NCBI RefSeq assembly: GCF_014529705.1
Contig: NZ_JAANIH010000012.1
Span: 1-64,000 of the forward strand
DNA from: Bradyrhizobium campsiandrae
Lineage (GTDB): Bacteria; Pseudomonadota; Alphaproteobacteria; Rhizobiales; Xanthobacteraceae
Length of the DNA stretch: 64,000 bases
Reading direction: 5' to 3'
Of this stretch, positions 53,583 to 61,463 are shown piece after piece. Under the pieces are notes generated by a model, which saw only the letters and a list, made by a program, of their open reading frames with translations, searched no databases and had not been told where the DNA came from. Made by a program: the position numbers and the translations under genes. The stretch's first letter is position 1. Each line of letters opens with the position of its first letter.

Positions 53583-54032
53583 TCAACTGGTTATGTCGAG
53601 CAGCGACTTTTCCGTCTCGGAATAGGCCTGGATGACCTTCGCATTGGCGATGAAGCTGTACTTCGCGGTCGCCAGCTGAACGAATTGGTCGGCGAGATCG
53701 ACGTTCGGCGCGGCGACCAGCCCGTCCTGGTTCGCGAAGGGAGCACTCGGGTCCGATTGCGCAACGTAGCTCGGCGAGACCGTCGAGACGGTTGCAGCCG
53801 TACCGCCTGGCGTCGAGCCGCTCGATTGGGAGACCTGATCGACCCGCAGCGGCACGTAGGCGGGGGGAAAGGTCGGAGCAATGCTCGAACCGGCCGCACC
53901 AGCCGACGTGCCCGCTCCGGCTGACGCGGGCAGCGCACCGGTCGTGCGAACATTGGCGATGTTGCTCGCGGCCACGTTCACACGCAGGCTCGCCGCAGAA
54001 AGTCCTGATGTCGCGATCGAATATATGCTCAT
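53583..54032 (-). CDS. FlgC-like flagellar basal-body rod protein, orphan
   Basis: A 149-residue protein that starts with the flagellar rod/hook N-terminal pattern S-I-A-T-S-G-L-S-A-A-S-L-R-V-N-V-A-A-S-N-I-A-N. It ends with a C-terminal helix containing V-D-L-A-D-Q-F-V-Q-L-A-T-A-K-Y-S-F-I-A-N-A-K-V-I, both as in FlgC/FlgG family proteins. The middle is a short Ala/Ser/Gly-rich linker. No other flagellar gene is near, so it may be a diverged paralogue rather than the functional rod protein. Confidence 0.78.
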   Translation of the reverse strand: MSIYSIATSGLSAASLRVNVAASNIANVRTTGALPASAGAGTSAGAAGSSIAPTFPPAYVPLRVDQVSQSSGSTPGGTAATVSTVSPSYVAQSDPSAPFANQDGLVAAPNVDLADQFVQLATAKYSFIANAKVIQAYSETEKSLLDITS

Positions 54033-54147
54033 GCCCCTGATCTACAGGACAAGTCATACGCGTTCATTCACGGCATCGGTAAAATCCGCCGGGTTCCGTT
54101 TTCGGCCTCGTAACCAACCATCGGAGCGTGATCGGACCTCGCGCGCC

Positions 54148-55197
54148 CTATCCCGGCGTCACGCCGAACGCCTGCTTGAAGCGCTCGGCATAAACAGGCC
54201 AGACCTCGGGGTTGATGATGCGCGGCGGCCGCCTGCCGTCGAGCGTCTCCAGCACCTGCTCGGCGGCGATCCGGCCCATGTTCTGGCGCGCCTCGACGGT
54301 GACGCCGGCGGTGTGCGGGCTCGCCAGCACATTGTCGAGCTGAAGCAGCGGGTGCTCCGGCGGCGGCGGCTCCTTGGACCAGACGTCGAGGCCAGCACCG
54401 GCAATGCGCTTGTCGCGCAGCGCCTGCAGCAGCGCGTCCTCGTCGTGAATGAAGCCGCGCGCGGTGGTGATGAAATAAGCGTGCGGCTGCATCAGCGCGA
54501 ACTCGCGGGTGCTGATCATGTTGCGGCTGCCCTTGTTGAGCGGGCACGAGATCGAGACGAAATCGGCGCGGCGCAAGAGCTCGTCGAGCTCGACCTTCTC
54601 GCCGCCCCGCTCGGCCATCACCTCTTTCGAGAGATACGGGTCGTAAGCCAGCACCTTCATGCCGAGCAGGCCGTTGCAGAGCGCTGCGATACGACGGCCG
54701 ACATTGCCGAGGCCAATGATACCGACAGTCTTGTGCTCGACCTCATTGCCGACGAGCTCGTTGCGATTGACGTTGGGTTCGCGGCGGAGCCGGCGGTCGG
54801 ACTGGATGATGCGCTTGGACAAGGTCAGCATCATCGCCAGCGCGTGCTCGGCCACCGAATGGGCATTGCCGCCGGATTGGTTCACGACCAGCACGCCCGC
54901 ATCGGTGCAGGCCTCGACGTCGACAGGGTCGAAGCCCGCGCCGTTGCTGGAGACCAAGAGCAGGTTCGGCGTTCGCTTCAGGAAGGCGGCATCGACATGG
55001 AAATGCGGCGCCAGCTCGTCGCGGGCGGCGCCGATCTGGTAGACATGCGCCGCACTCAGGATCGGCGCGTAGAAATCCTCGGGGCTCTCATTCTCGATGC
55101 GGTCGAGCCGGACGTCGGGCCGCGCCTTGAGAATATCGACATAGATCGGATTGGCCAAGTATTTGACGTAGAAGACACGCTTGCTGTTGACCGACAT
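54148..55197 (-). CDS. D-isomer specific 2-hydroxyacid dehydrogenase family protein
   Basis: A 349-residue NAD(P)-dependent dehydrogenase. The nucleotide motif is V-G-I-I-G-L-G-N-V-G-R-R near residue 158. The catalytic Arg is in S-C-P-L-N-K-G-S-R-N-M-I, Glu in D-V-W-S-K-E-P, and His in A-S-P-H-T-A-G-V-T. Phosphoglycerate- and hydroxypyruvate-type dehydrogenases share this layout. The ATG at 55197 has GGAAGGG upstream. It lies divergent to the ThDP enzyme genes, whose product might feed or drain its substrate; that link is inferred. Confidence 0.88.
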   Translation of the reverse strand: MSVNSKRVFYVKYLANPIYVDILKARPDVRLDRIENESPEDFYAPILSAAHVYQIGAARDELAPHFHVDAAFLKRTPNLLLVSSNGAGFDPVDVEACTDAGVLVVNQSGGNAHSVAEHALAMMLTLSKRIIQSDRRLRREPNVNRNELVGNEVEHKTVGIIGLGNVGRRIAALCNGLLGMKVLAYDPYLSKEVMAERGGEKVELDELLRRADFVSISCPLNKGSRNMISTREFALMQPHAYFITTARGFIHDEDALLQALRDKRIAGAGLDVWSKEPPPPEHPLLQLDNVLASPHTAGVTVEARQNMGRIAAEQVLETLDGRRPPRIINPEVWPVYAERFKQAFGVTPG

Positions 55198-55371
55198 CAG
55201 GACCCTTCCGGCTCTCATGGAGAACCCGCTAGGTCAGCGCGACGCGCGCTCAACTCCTGGCGTCCCTCCTGATTTTTCATTATCCCGCTTATGACATGGC
55301 GGTGCCGGCCATGGCAGGCCGTCTGGCGCAGATCACGGTGCCGGCCCGGACATGTTGACAATCCCGCCTGC

Positions 55372-55389
55372 TCCGTCAAGTTCGACGGA
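55372..55389. promoter_or_regulatory. Inverted repeat upstream of the ComD-like gene
   Basis: TCCGTC-N6-GACGGA is a perfect 6-bp-arm inverted repeat 50 bases before the ATG at 55439, in the 241-base divergent region with the hydroxyacid dehydrogenase gene. It is a possible operator shared by both promoters. Confidence 0.3.
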
Positions 55390-55438
55390 TAGCCGCGACG
55401 GACAGAGAACAAGCATGCGCGGCTGAAGGGAGAACGCA

Positions 55439-55999
55439 ATGGCAATTGCGGAGCAGCAGCCTCCGGCGGGACAGGGCGCTGGCGACAGAAGCTGGCACGG
55501 CATCGTCCTGCAAACCCTGAAGCGGAACGAGGTCAGCCTGGTCCCCTACGTGCCCGACCGCGTGCTGACGCCGCTGATCAAGAACCTCCACGCCGATCCC
55601 TTCTTCACCACCTTTGCCACCGCACGCGAGGAGGAGGCCGTCGGCATTGTCTCGGGCGCCTGGATGGGCGGGCGGCGCGGCGCGGTGCTGATGCAGACTT
55701 CGGGTTTTGCCACGCTCGCCAATGTGCTCGCCTCGCTCGCGGTGCCCTACCAGATCCCGCTGATCATGTTCGTCTCCGAGCGCGGCACGCTCGGGGAATT
55801 CAACTATGGCCAGTCGCTGGTCTGCCGCACCATGCGTCCGGTGCTGGATTCGCTGGCACTGGAGCACCACACCATTGGCAGGCTCGACGAACTCGAATTC
55901 ATTGCCGATCGCTCGATCAAGCAGGCCGTCACCACGCAGGCTCCGGTGGCGTTGATCCTCAACCCGCTGCTCACGGGCGGCAAGGTTTTTGACAAGTGA
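55439..55999 (+). CDS. ThDP-dependent decarboxylase, alpha (PYR-domain) subunit, ComD-like
   Basis: A 186-residue protein equal to the N-terminal pyrimidine-binding domain of ThDP enzymes. A catalytic Glu lies in A-T-A-R-E-E-E-A-V-G-I-V-S-G, with L-M-Q-T-S-G-F-A-T-L-A-N further on. It matches the alpha chain of sulfopyruvate/phosphonopyruvate decarboxylases (ComD). It needs the beta chain encoded next to form the active site. Sulfopyruvate, phosphonopyruvate or another 2-oxo acid may be the substrate; no coenzyme M or phosphonate genes are nearby. Confidence 0.85.
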   Translation: MAIAEQQPPAGQGAGDRSWHGIVLQTLKRNEVSLVPYVPDRVLTPLIKNLHADPFFTTFATAREEEAVGIVSGAWMGGRRGAVLMQTSGFATLANVLASLAVPYQIPLIMFVSERGTLGEFNYGQSLVCRTMRPVLDSLALEHHTIGRLDELEFIADRSIKQAVTTQAPVALILNPLLTGGKVFDK

Positions 56000-56009
56000 G
56001 GCCGGCCAA

Positions 56010-56618
56010 ATGAACCCTAAAATGAACACGCACAACACCAAGGTCATGAACCGCTTCGACGTCACCTCGCGTCTGATCGCAAAGCTCAAGCACGAGGAAG
56101 CTGTGATCGGGGGCATCGGCAACACCAATTTCGACCTCTGGGCCGCCGGCCATCGCCCGCAGAATTTCTACATGCTGGGCAGCATGGGCCTCGCCTTCCC
56201 GATCGCGCTCGGCGTGGCGCTGGCGCAGCCCGATCGCCGCGTCTTCGCACTGGAAGGCGACGGCTCGCTCCTGATGCAGCTCGGCGCGCTCTCGACCATC
56301 GCGGCGCTGAAGCCGAAGAACCTGACCATGATCGTGATGGACAACGGCATCTACCAGATCACCGGCGCGCAGCCGACGCCGGCTGCCGGTGTCGCCGATC
56401 TCGTCGGGATCGCCCTGGGTTCGGGGCTCGCCAACAGCGCCTGGGCCGCGGACGAGGAGGATTTCGAGCGGCTGGTCGACGAGGCCATGTCGGCCGACGC
56501 GCCGAGCCTGATTGCGCTCCGCATCGACGACAAGCCCGGGGTCGGCACCACGCGCCGGGATCCCGTGCAGATCCGCGAGCGCTTCATGCAGGGTCTCGGC
56601 GTGCGCGAGCCACTTTGA
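56010..56618 (+). CDS. ThDP-dependent decarboxylase, beta (PP-domain) subunit, ComE-like
   Basis: A 202-residue protein equal to the C-terminal ThDP-diphosphate-binding domain. It shows the motif G-D-G-S-L-L-M-Q-L-G, about 26 residues, and then D-N-G-I-Y, with G-S-M-G-L-A-F-P-I-A-L-G before it. A TTG at 55989 overlapping the alpha gene is possible, but the ATG at 56010 has a well-placed GAGG and is chosen. With the upstream gene it makes a two-chain decarboxylase of the ComDE type. Confidence 0.86.
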   Translation: MNPKMNTHNTKVMNRFDVTSRLIAKLKHEEAVIGGIGNTNFDLWAAGHRPQNFYMLGSMGLAFPIALGVALAQPDRRVFALEGDGSLLMQLGALSTIAALKPKNLTMIVMDNGIYQITGAQPTPAAGVADLVGIALGSGLANSAWAADEEDFERLVDEAMSADAPSLIALRIDDKPGVGTTRRDPVQIRERFMQGLGVREPL

Positions 56619-56695
56619 CATTTCGGCATTAACCACATGGCGATCTGATCCGCATCCCGACACAGGCCTCTGCCGATCCGTGCTAAGCGGTACGG

Positions 56696-57079
56696 ATGTC
56701 CATTCTTATTCGCGCTTTTGCCTGGCTGCTTCGCGCCTTTGCCTGGTTGCTCGCCGCCGCCGTAACCTTTGCCACGCTTGGGCCGCCAAGCCTGCGTCCC
56801 CATTCCGATCTCGGCCAGGACGGCGAGCATGGGCTTGCCTTCCTCCTGGTCGGGCTGGCTTTCGGCCTCGCCTATCGGCGGCGCCGCCTGTCGGTGACCG
56901 CCGTCGCGATCGTGCTGATTGGCCTGCTCGAACTGATGCAGCTCTGGGTGCCCGGACGCCATGCGCGGCTGGAGGATTTTCTCGTCGATGCCGGCACTGC
57001 CTGCATCGGCTTCGCGTGCGCGGCCGTTATTGATTGGGTCATGACCCGGTCTCGAGCAAGCTCGGCCCTGACAAGTTGA
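56696..57079 (+). CDS. VanZ-like membrane protein
   Basis: A 127-residue protein with about four hydrophobic segments. The family-type core reads G-L-L-E-L-M-Q-L-W-V-P-G-R-H-A-R-L-E-D-F-L-V-D, with acidic and basic residues placed as in VanZ-like proteins. The function of these small membrane proteins is not known outside teicoplanin resistance. A clear terminator begins at the stop codon. Confidence 0.75.
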   Translation: MSILIRAFAWLLRAFAWLLAAAVTFATLGPPSLRPHSDLGQDGEHGLAFLLVGLAFGLAYRRRRLSVTAVAIVLIGLLELMQLWVPGRHARLEDFLVDAGTACIGFACAAVIDWVMTRSRASSALTS

Positions 57080-57116
57080 GGCCCTGCGCAGCGATGCTCC
57101 GCAGGGCCCTTTTCTT
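57080..57116 (+). terminator. Rho-independent terminator after the VanZ-like gene
   Basis: GGCCCTGCG and CGCAGGGCC form a perfect nine-base-pair stem with an 11-base loop, followed by CTTTTCTT. It starts immediately after the stop codon of the gene at 56696-57079. The reverse direction has no T-run, so it serves the plus strand. Confidence 0.85.
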
Positions 57117-57134
57117 CAAAGCCAGTGACGCCGA

Positions 57135-57518
57135 TCAGTCGATGATCTTGATCACGCGGCGCGTACGCGGCTCGACGATGACGCGGCGATCATTCACGAC
57201 GGCATAGCGATACTGGGTGTAGTTCGGGACCGGACGCAGCACCACGGTATCGGGCAGCGGTTCGCCGACCACGACGCGCTCATGCACAACGACGGAGTCG
57301 TCGCGCGGGATGCCGCCCAGAATCGCATTCGGAATCTCCAAACCGGCGCCGACGGCTGCACCGACGGTGCCGCCGACCATTGCGCCAACAGGGCCTCCGA
57401 TATCGCCGCCCGCACGCGCGCCATTCGCGGCGCCCTCGGCGGTCGTCGACTGAGCAAAGGCTGCACTCGACGCCAGCAGCGACGCAGCAGCCAACGAAAT
57501 CGCAAGACGGGTTCTCAT
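57135..57518 (-). CDS. Exported DUF1236-like protein
   Basis: A 127-residue secreted protein. The signal peptide R-T-R-L-A-I-S-L-A-A-A-S-L-L-A is cleaved after A-F-A near residue 22. A glycine-rich stretch with alternating small residues (G-G-T-V-G-A-A-V-G-A-G) follows, then a C-terminal domain with Y-R-Y-A-V-V-N-D-R-R-V-I-V-E-P-R-T-R-R-V, which is typical of DUF1236 proteins of rhizobia. The role is unknown. The ATG at 57518 begins the signal peptide; in-frame starts upstream add a polar leader. Confidence 0.8.
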   Translation of the reverse strand: MRTRLAISLAAASLLASSAAFAQSTTAEGAANGARAGGDIGGPVGAMVGGTVGAAVGAGLEIPNAILGGIPRDDSVVVHERVVVGEPLPDTVVLRPVPNYTQYRYAVVNDRRVIVEPRTRRVIKIID

Positions 57519-57615
57519 GTCCTGATGTCTCCAGTGATTGTTGTGCGCCATCAACTGCGGAGCTGGAGCAATGTTCCGGTTCCCGTGCTGATACGCACAT
57601 TCCCCCCTGGAAGAG

Positions 57616-57630
57616 TGTTACCGCGTAACA
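57616..57630. promoter_or_regulatory. Perfect palindrome upstream of the DUF1236-like gene
   Basis: TGTTACCGCGTAACA is an inverted repeat with 6-bp arms and a three-base centre. It lies 98 bases upstream of the ATG at 57518 and just beyond the stop of the reductase gene on the same strand. It may be an operator for the exported protein gene. Confidence 0.4.
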
Positions 57631-57632
57631 GT

Positions 57633-58520
57633 TCAACCGGCCGCGATCTCGTGGCCTGCCATCAGTTCCAGCGCCCGCACCATCGCCGAATGATCCCAGC
57701 CCTTGCCGCCATGCGCCGTGCAGGACGAGAACAATTGCTGCGCCACCGCCGTGCTCGGTAACGACAGGCCGAGGGAACGTGCGCCTTCCAGTGCGAGGTT
57801 GAGATCCTTCTGGTGCAGCTCGATGCGGAAGCCGGGATCGAAATTACGCTTCACCATGCGCTCGCCATGCACCTCGAGAATCCGCGACGAGGCAAACCCA
57901 CCCATCAGCGCCTTGCGCACCAGCGCCGGGTTCGCGCCGGCCTTGGAAGCGAACAGCAGCGCCTCGCTGACCGCCTCGATGGTCAGCGCGACGATGATCT
58001 GATTGGCGACCTTTGTCGTCTGGCCGTCGCCGTTGCCACCGACATGGGTGACGTTCTTGCCCATCTTGTCGAAGACGGGCTTCATGGTGCCAAAGGCCCG
58101 CTCGGGACCACCGACCATGATGGTAAGGCTCGCAGCTTTCGCGCCGACCTCGCCGCCCGACACCGGCGCATCGAGATAGTCTGCGCCCAGAGCCTCGATC
58201 TTCCTGGCGAACTCCTTGGTCGCCAGCGGCGAGATCGAGCTCATGTCGACCACGATCTTGCCTTTGGAGAGGCCGCTCGCGACACCGTCCTTGCCGAACA
58301 GCACGGCTTCGACATGCGGCGTGTCAGGCACCATGATGATGACAGCATCGGCCTCCTCCGCGACCTCCTTGGCCGATTTGCAGGCGACACCGCCAGCCGC
58401 GATCAGCTCCGGCGCGACCGGCGCCACGTCATGCAGGAAAACGCGGTGGCCCGCGGCCAGGAGATGGCCGGCCATCGGCCGTCCCATGGTGCCGAGCCCG
58501 ATGAAGCCGATGTCGATCAT
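57633..58520 (-). CDS. glxR: Tartronate semialdehyde reductase/3-hydroxyisobutyrate dehydrogenase family
   Basis: A 295-residue beta-hydroxyacid dehydrogenase. The NAD motif G-F-I-G-L-G-T-M-G-R-P-M-A is at the N-terminus. The substrate motif D-A-P-V-S-G-G is near residue 117 and the catalytic Lys is in G-D-G-Q-T-T-K-V-A-N-Q. It lies downstream of the hydroxypyruvate isomerase and glyoxylate carboligase genes, so reduction of tartronate semialdehyde to D-glycerate is the most likely reaction. Family paralogues with other substrates are common. The ATG at 58520 begins the Rossmann fold. Confidence 0.87.
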   Translation of the reverse strand: MIDIGFIGLGTMGRPMAGHLLAAGHRVFLHDVAPVAPELIAAGGVACKSAKEVAEEADAVIIMVPDTPHVEAVLFGKDGVASGLSKGKIVVDMSSISPLATKEFARKIEALGADYLDAPVSGGEVGAKAASLTIMVGGPERAFGTMKPVFDKMGKNVTHVGGNGDGQTTKVANQIIVALTIEAVSEALLFASKAGANPALVRKALMGGFASSRILEVHGERMVKRNFDPGFRIELHQKDLNLALEGARSLGLSLPSTAVAQQLFSSCTAHGGKGWDHSAMVRALELMAGHEIAAG

Positions 58521-58571
58521 GTCTGACTTTCTTTCAGTTGGATTAGCGAAATTTCGGCCGCGAGCTTGGTG

Positions 58572-58704
58572 CACCTCTCCCGCTTGCGGGAGAGGTCGGC
58601 ACGCAGTGCCGGGTGAGGGTTCTGTCCGCGTTGGGATTGTCTCCTCGAAACTCCCATTGCGGAGATACCCTCTCCCCAGCCCTCTCCCGCAAGCGGGAGA
58701 GGGA
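58572..58704. repeat. Long palindromic intergenic repeat, family B
   Basis: The left hairpin CCTCTCCCGC-TT-GCGGGAGAGG (58574-58595) and the right-end CCTCTCCCGC-AA-GCGGGAGAGG are the same as in the copy at 24854-24983. The interior is related but diverged. It fills the gap between the reductase and hydroxypyruvate isomerase genes inside the glyoxylate operon. Confidence 0.82.
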
Positions 58705-58729
58705 GCCCACCGACGCTGTGGCTAGGTTC

Positions 58730-59515
58730 TCAGGTCTCAAAGGTCTGCGCGGCGTGCCAGGCGAGGCCTTCCAGCGTCGTGGTGCGCGGCTTGTATTCGC
58801 AGCCGACCCAGCCGCGATAGCCAATCGCGTCGAGATGGCGGAACAGGAAGGGATAATTGATCTCGCCGGTGCCGGGCTCGTGACGGCCCGGATTGTCGGC
58901 GAGCTGGATATGGGCGATCTCAGGTAGATATTCCTGCATGGTGCGGGCAAGATCGCCCTCCATGATCTGCATGTGATAGATGTCGTACTGGATGAACAGA
59001 TTGTTCGACCGCACTTCCGAGATCAGCTGCACCGCCTGCTCGGTGCCGTTGAGAAAGAAGCCGGGAATGTCGAGCGTGTTGATCGGCTCGACGAGCAGCT
59101 TGATGTTTTCCCTTGCCAGCGTCGAGGCGGCGAACCGCAAATTGCCCACCAGCGTCTCCTGCAGTTCGCGCGGTTCGGCGTCGGCAGGCGCAATGCCGAC
59201 CAGGCAGTTGAGCTGCTCGCAATCGAGCGCCTTGGCGTAATCGATGGCGCGGAACACGCCGTCGCGGAATTCGGCAGTGCGATCGGGCAGGATCGCGATG
59301 CCGCGCTCGCCCGCGGCCCAGTTGCCGGCGGGCAGATTGTGCAGCACCTGCGTCAGCCCGTGGGCCTCGAGCTGCTCGCGCAGCTGCGCCTTGTCGAAAT
59401 CATAGGGGAAGAGATATTCGACCCCGGCAAAGCCGGCTGCTTTCGCAGCACTGAAGCGATCGAGGAACGGTATCTCGTTGAAGAGCATGGTGAGGTTGGC
59501 GGCGAATTTCGGCAT
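58730..59515 (-). CDS. hyi: Hydroxypyruvate isomerase
   Basis: A 261-residue TIM-barrel isomerase of the Hyi family. Features include F-N-E-I-P-F-L-D-R-F near the N-terminus, L-L-V-E-P-I-N-T with a metal-binding Glu, Q-Y-D-I-Y-H-M-Q and the catalytic Glu in V-G-C-E-Y-K-P. It interconverts hydroxypyruvate and tartronate semialdehyde. It ends inside the operon between glyoxylate carboligase (11 bases upstream) and the reductase, an arrangement that defines the glycerate pathway from glyoxylate. Confidence 0.92.
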   Translation of the reverse strand: MPKFAANLTMLFNEIPFLDRFSAAKAAGFAGVEYLFPYDFDKAQLREQLEAHGLTQVLHNLPAGNWAAGERGIAILPDRTAEFRDGVFRAIDYAKALDCEQLNCLVGIAPADAEPRELQETLVGNLRFAASTLARENIKLLVEPINTLDIPGFFLNGTEQAVQLISEVRSNNLFIQYDIYHMQIMEGDLARTMQEYLPEIAHIQLADNPGRHEPGTGEINYPFLFRHLDAIGYRGWVGCEYKPRTTTLEGLAWHAAQTFET

Positions 59516-59526
59516 GCTACTCTCCC

Positions 59527-61311
59527 CTATTCCGCCGGCTGTAGCACGCGCTTGGTTCCGAGCTCGTCGAGCGGCAGATCCAGCACCTCCTCGAACTCGA
59601 CGATATTGTCGATCTCCGTGCCCATCGCGATGTTGGTGACGCGTTCGAGGATGAACTCGACCACCACGGGCACGCGGTGTTTCGCCATCAACTCGCGTGC
59701 GGTTGCGAACGCGGCTTGCGTATCCTCAGGGCGGGTGACGCGGATTGCCTTGCAGCCGAGGCCTTCAGCGACCGCAACATGGTCGACGCCATAGACGCCG
59801 ATCTCCGGCGCGTTGATGTTCTCGAAGGAGAGCTGGACGTGATAGTCCATCTCGAAGCCGCGCTGCGCCTGACGGATCAGGCCGAGATAGGAATTGTTCA
59901 CGACGACGTGGATGTAGGGCAGATTGAACTGGGCCCCGACCGCGAGCTCCTCGATCAGGAACTGGAAGTCGTAATCGCCCGACAGCGCGACGATGTCGCG
60001 GTCTGGACACGCCGCGCGCACGCCGAGCGCTGCCGGCAGCGTCCAGCCGAGCGGACCCGCCTGCCCCGCATTGATCCAGTTGCGCGGCTTGTAGACACCG
60101 AGGAACTGGGCGCCTGCGATCTGCGACAGGCCGATCACCGTGACGTAGGTGGTGTCGCGGCCGAACGCTTTGTTCATCTCCTCGTAGACGCGCTGCGGCT
60201 TGATCGGCACGTTGTCGAAATGGCTCTTGCGCAGCATGGTCTTTTTGCGATCGCGACAGGACGCCGGCCACGCCTGGCGCTCGCGCAGCCTGCCGGAGCG
60301 TCGCCATTCCCTGGCGACGGTCACGAAGAGTTCGAGCGCGGCCTTGGCGTCCGAGACGATGCCGAGATCAGGATTGAACACGCGCCCGATCTGGGTCGGT
60401 TCGATGTCGACATGCACGAAGGTGCGGCCCTTGGTGTAGGTCTCGACCGAGCCGGTGTGACGGTTGGCCCAGCGGTTGCCGATGCCGAGCACGAAATCGG
60501 ATTCCAGCAGCGTGGCATTGCCGTAGCGGTGGCTAGTCTGCAGACCCACCATGCCGGCCATCAGCACGTGGTCGTCGGGGATCGCACCCCACCCCATCAG
60601 CGTCGGCACCACGGGCACGTTGGCAAGCTCGGCAAACTCGACCAGCAGGTCCGAGGCATCGGCATTGATGATGCCGCCGCCCGCCACGATCAGCGGCCGC
60701 TCGGCCGCGTTGAGCATGTCCAACGCCTTCTCGACCTGCTTGCGCGTCGCGGCCGGCTTGTAGACTGGCAAGGGTTCGTAGGTCTCGTCGTCGAACTCGA
60801 TCTCGGCGAGCTGCACGTCGAGCGGCATGTCGATCAACACCGGGCCCGGACGGCCCGAACGCATCACGTGAAAGGCCTGGCTGAACACGCGCGGCACCAG
60901 CGCCGGCTCGCGCACCGTCACCGCCCATTTGGTCACGGGCTTTGCGATCGACTCGATGTCGACGGCCTGAAAATCCTCCTTGTAGAGTCGCGCGCGCGGG
61001 GCCTGGCCGGTGATGCAGAGGATCGGAATGGAATCGGCGATCGCCGAATAGAGCCCGGTGATCATGTCCGTGCCTGCTGGACCCGAGGTGCCGATGCAGA
61101 CGCCAATATTGCCGGCCTTCGCCCTTGTATAGCCCTCGGCCATGTGCGAGGCGCCCTCGACATGGCGGGCCAGGATGTGGCGGATCGAGCCGCGCTTCTT
61201 CAGCGCCGAATAGAGCGGATTGATCGCCGCGCCGGGAACGCCGAAGGCAGTCGAGATGCCTTCCTTCTCCAGGATACGCACGGCAGCATCGACAGCTCGC
61301 ATCTTCGCCAT
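59527..61311 (-). CDS. gcl: Glyoxylate carboligase
   Basis: A 594-residue ThDP- and FAD-dependent carboligase. The position of the usual catalytic Glu is occupied by Val51 (A-R-H-V51-E-G-A-S-H), the diagnostic replacement of glyoxylate carboligase. The ThDP motif reads S-G-D-Y-D-F-Q-F followed by N-N-S-Y-L-G. It joins two glyoxylates into tartronate semialdehyde with loss of CO2. Length equals that of the E. coli enzyme (about 593). It is the first gene of the gcl-hyi-glxR series and lies 152 bases after the adenine deaminase gene. Confidence 0.95.
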   Translation of the reverse strand: MAKMRAVDAAVRILEKEGISTAFGVPGAAINPLYSALKKRGSIRHILARHVEGASHMAEGYTRAKAGNIGVCIGTSGPAGTDMITGLYSAIADSIPILCITGQAPRARLYKEDFQAVDIESIAKPVTKWAVTVREPALVPRVFSQAFHVMRSGRPGPVLIDMPLDVQLAEIEFDDETYEPLPVYKPAATRKQVEKALDMLNAAERPLIVAGGGIINADASDLLVEFAELANVPVVPTLMGWGAIPDDHVLMAGMVGLQTSHRYGNATLLESDFVLGIGNRWANRHTGSVETYTKGRTFVHVDIEPTQIGRVFNPDLGIVSDAKAALELFVTVAREWRRSGRLRERQAWPASCRDRKKTMLRKSHFDNVPIKPQRVYEEMNKAFGRDTTYVTVIGLSQIAGAQFLGVYKPRNWINAGQAGPLGWTLPAALGVRAACPDRDIVALSGDYDFQFLIEELAVGAQFNLPYIHVVVNNSYLGLIRQAQRGFEMDYHVQLSFENINAPEIGVYGVDHVAVAEGLGCKAIRVTRPEDTQAAFATARELMAKHRVPVVVEFILERVTNIAMGTEIDNIVEFEEVLDLPLDELGTKRVLQPAE

Positions 61312-61463
61312 ATCGGACCTCGCTCAAATTGCGTCAGCGAGCGAGATCATCGGGCGCATGGACGCCGATCTCAACGAGATCGATTTTATTTTCCACGATG
61401 CGGCAGCCGCAAAAAAAATCGCGGCCGCTTCAATCGGTTAGATTGAGATGCGGGTGAAAGCGG

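Noticed and set aside
61400..61446. Possible terminator after adenine deaminase (inverted repeat TCAATC-N5-GATTGA and a run of eight A on the plus strand)
   Set aside because: The T-run on the minus strand is 11 bases from the weak six-base stem and is separated from it by a GC-rich palindrome, so it does not form a standard terminator. I left it unannotated.
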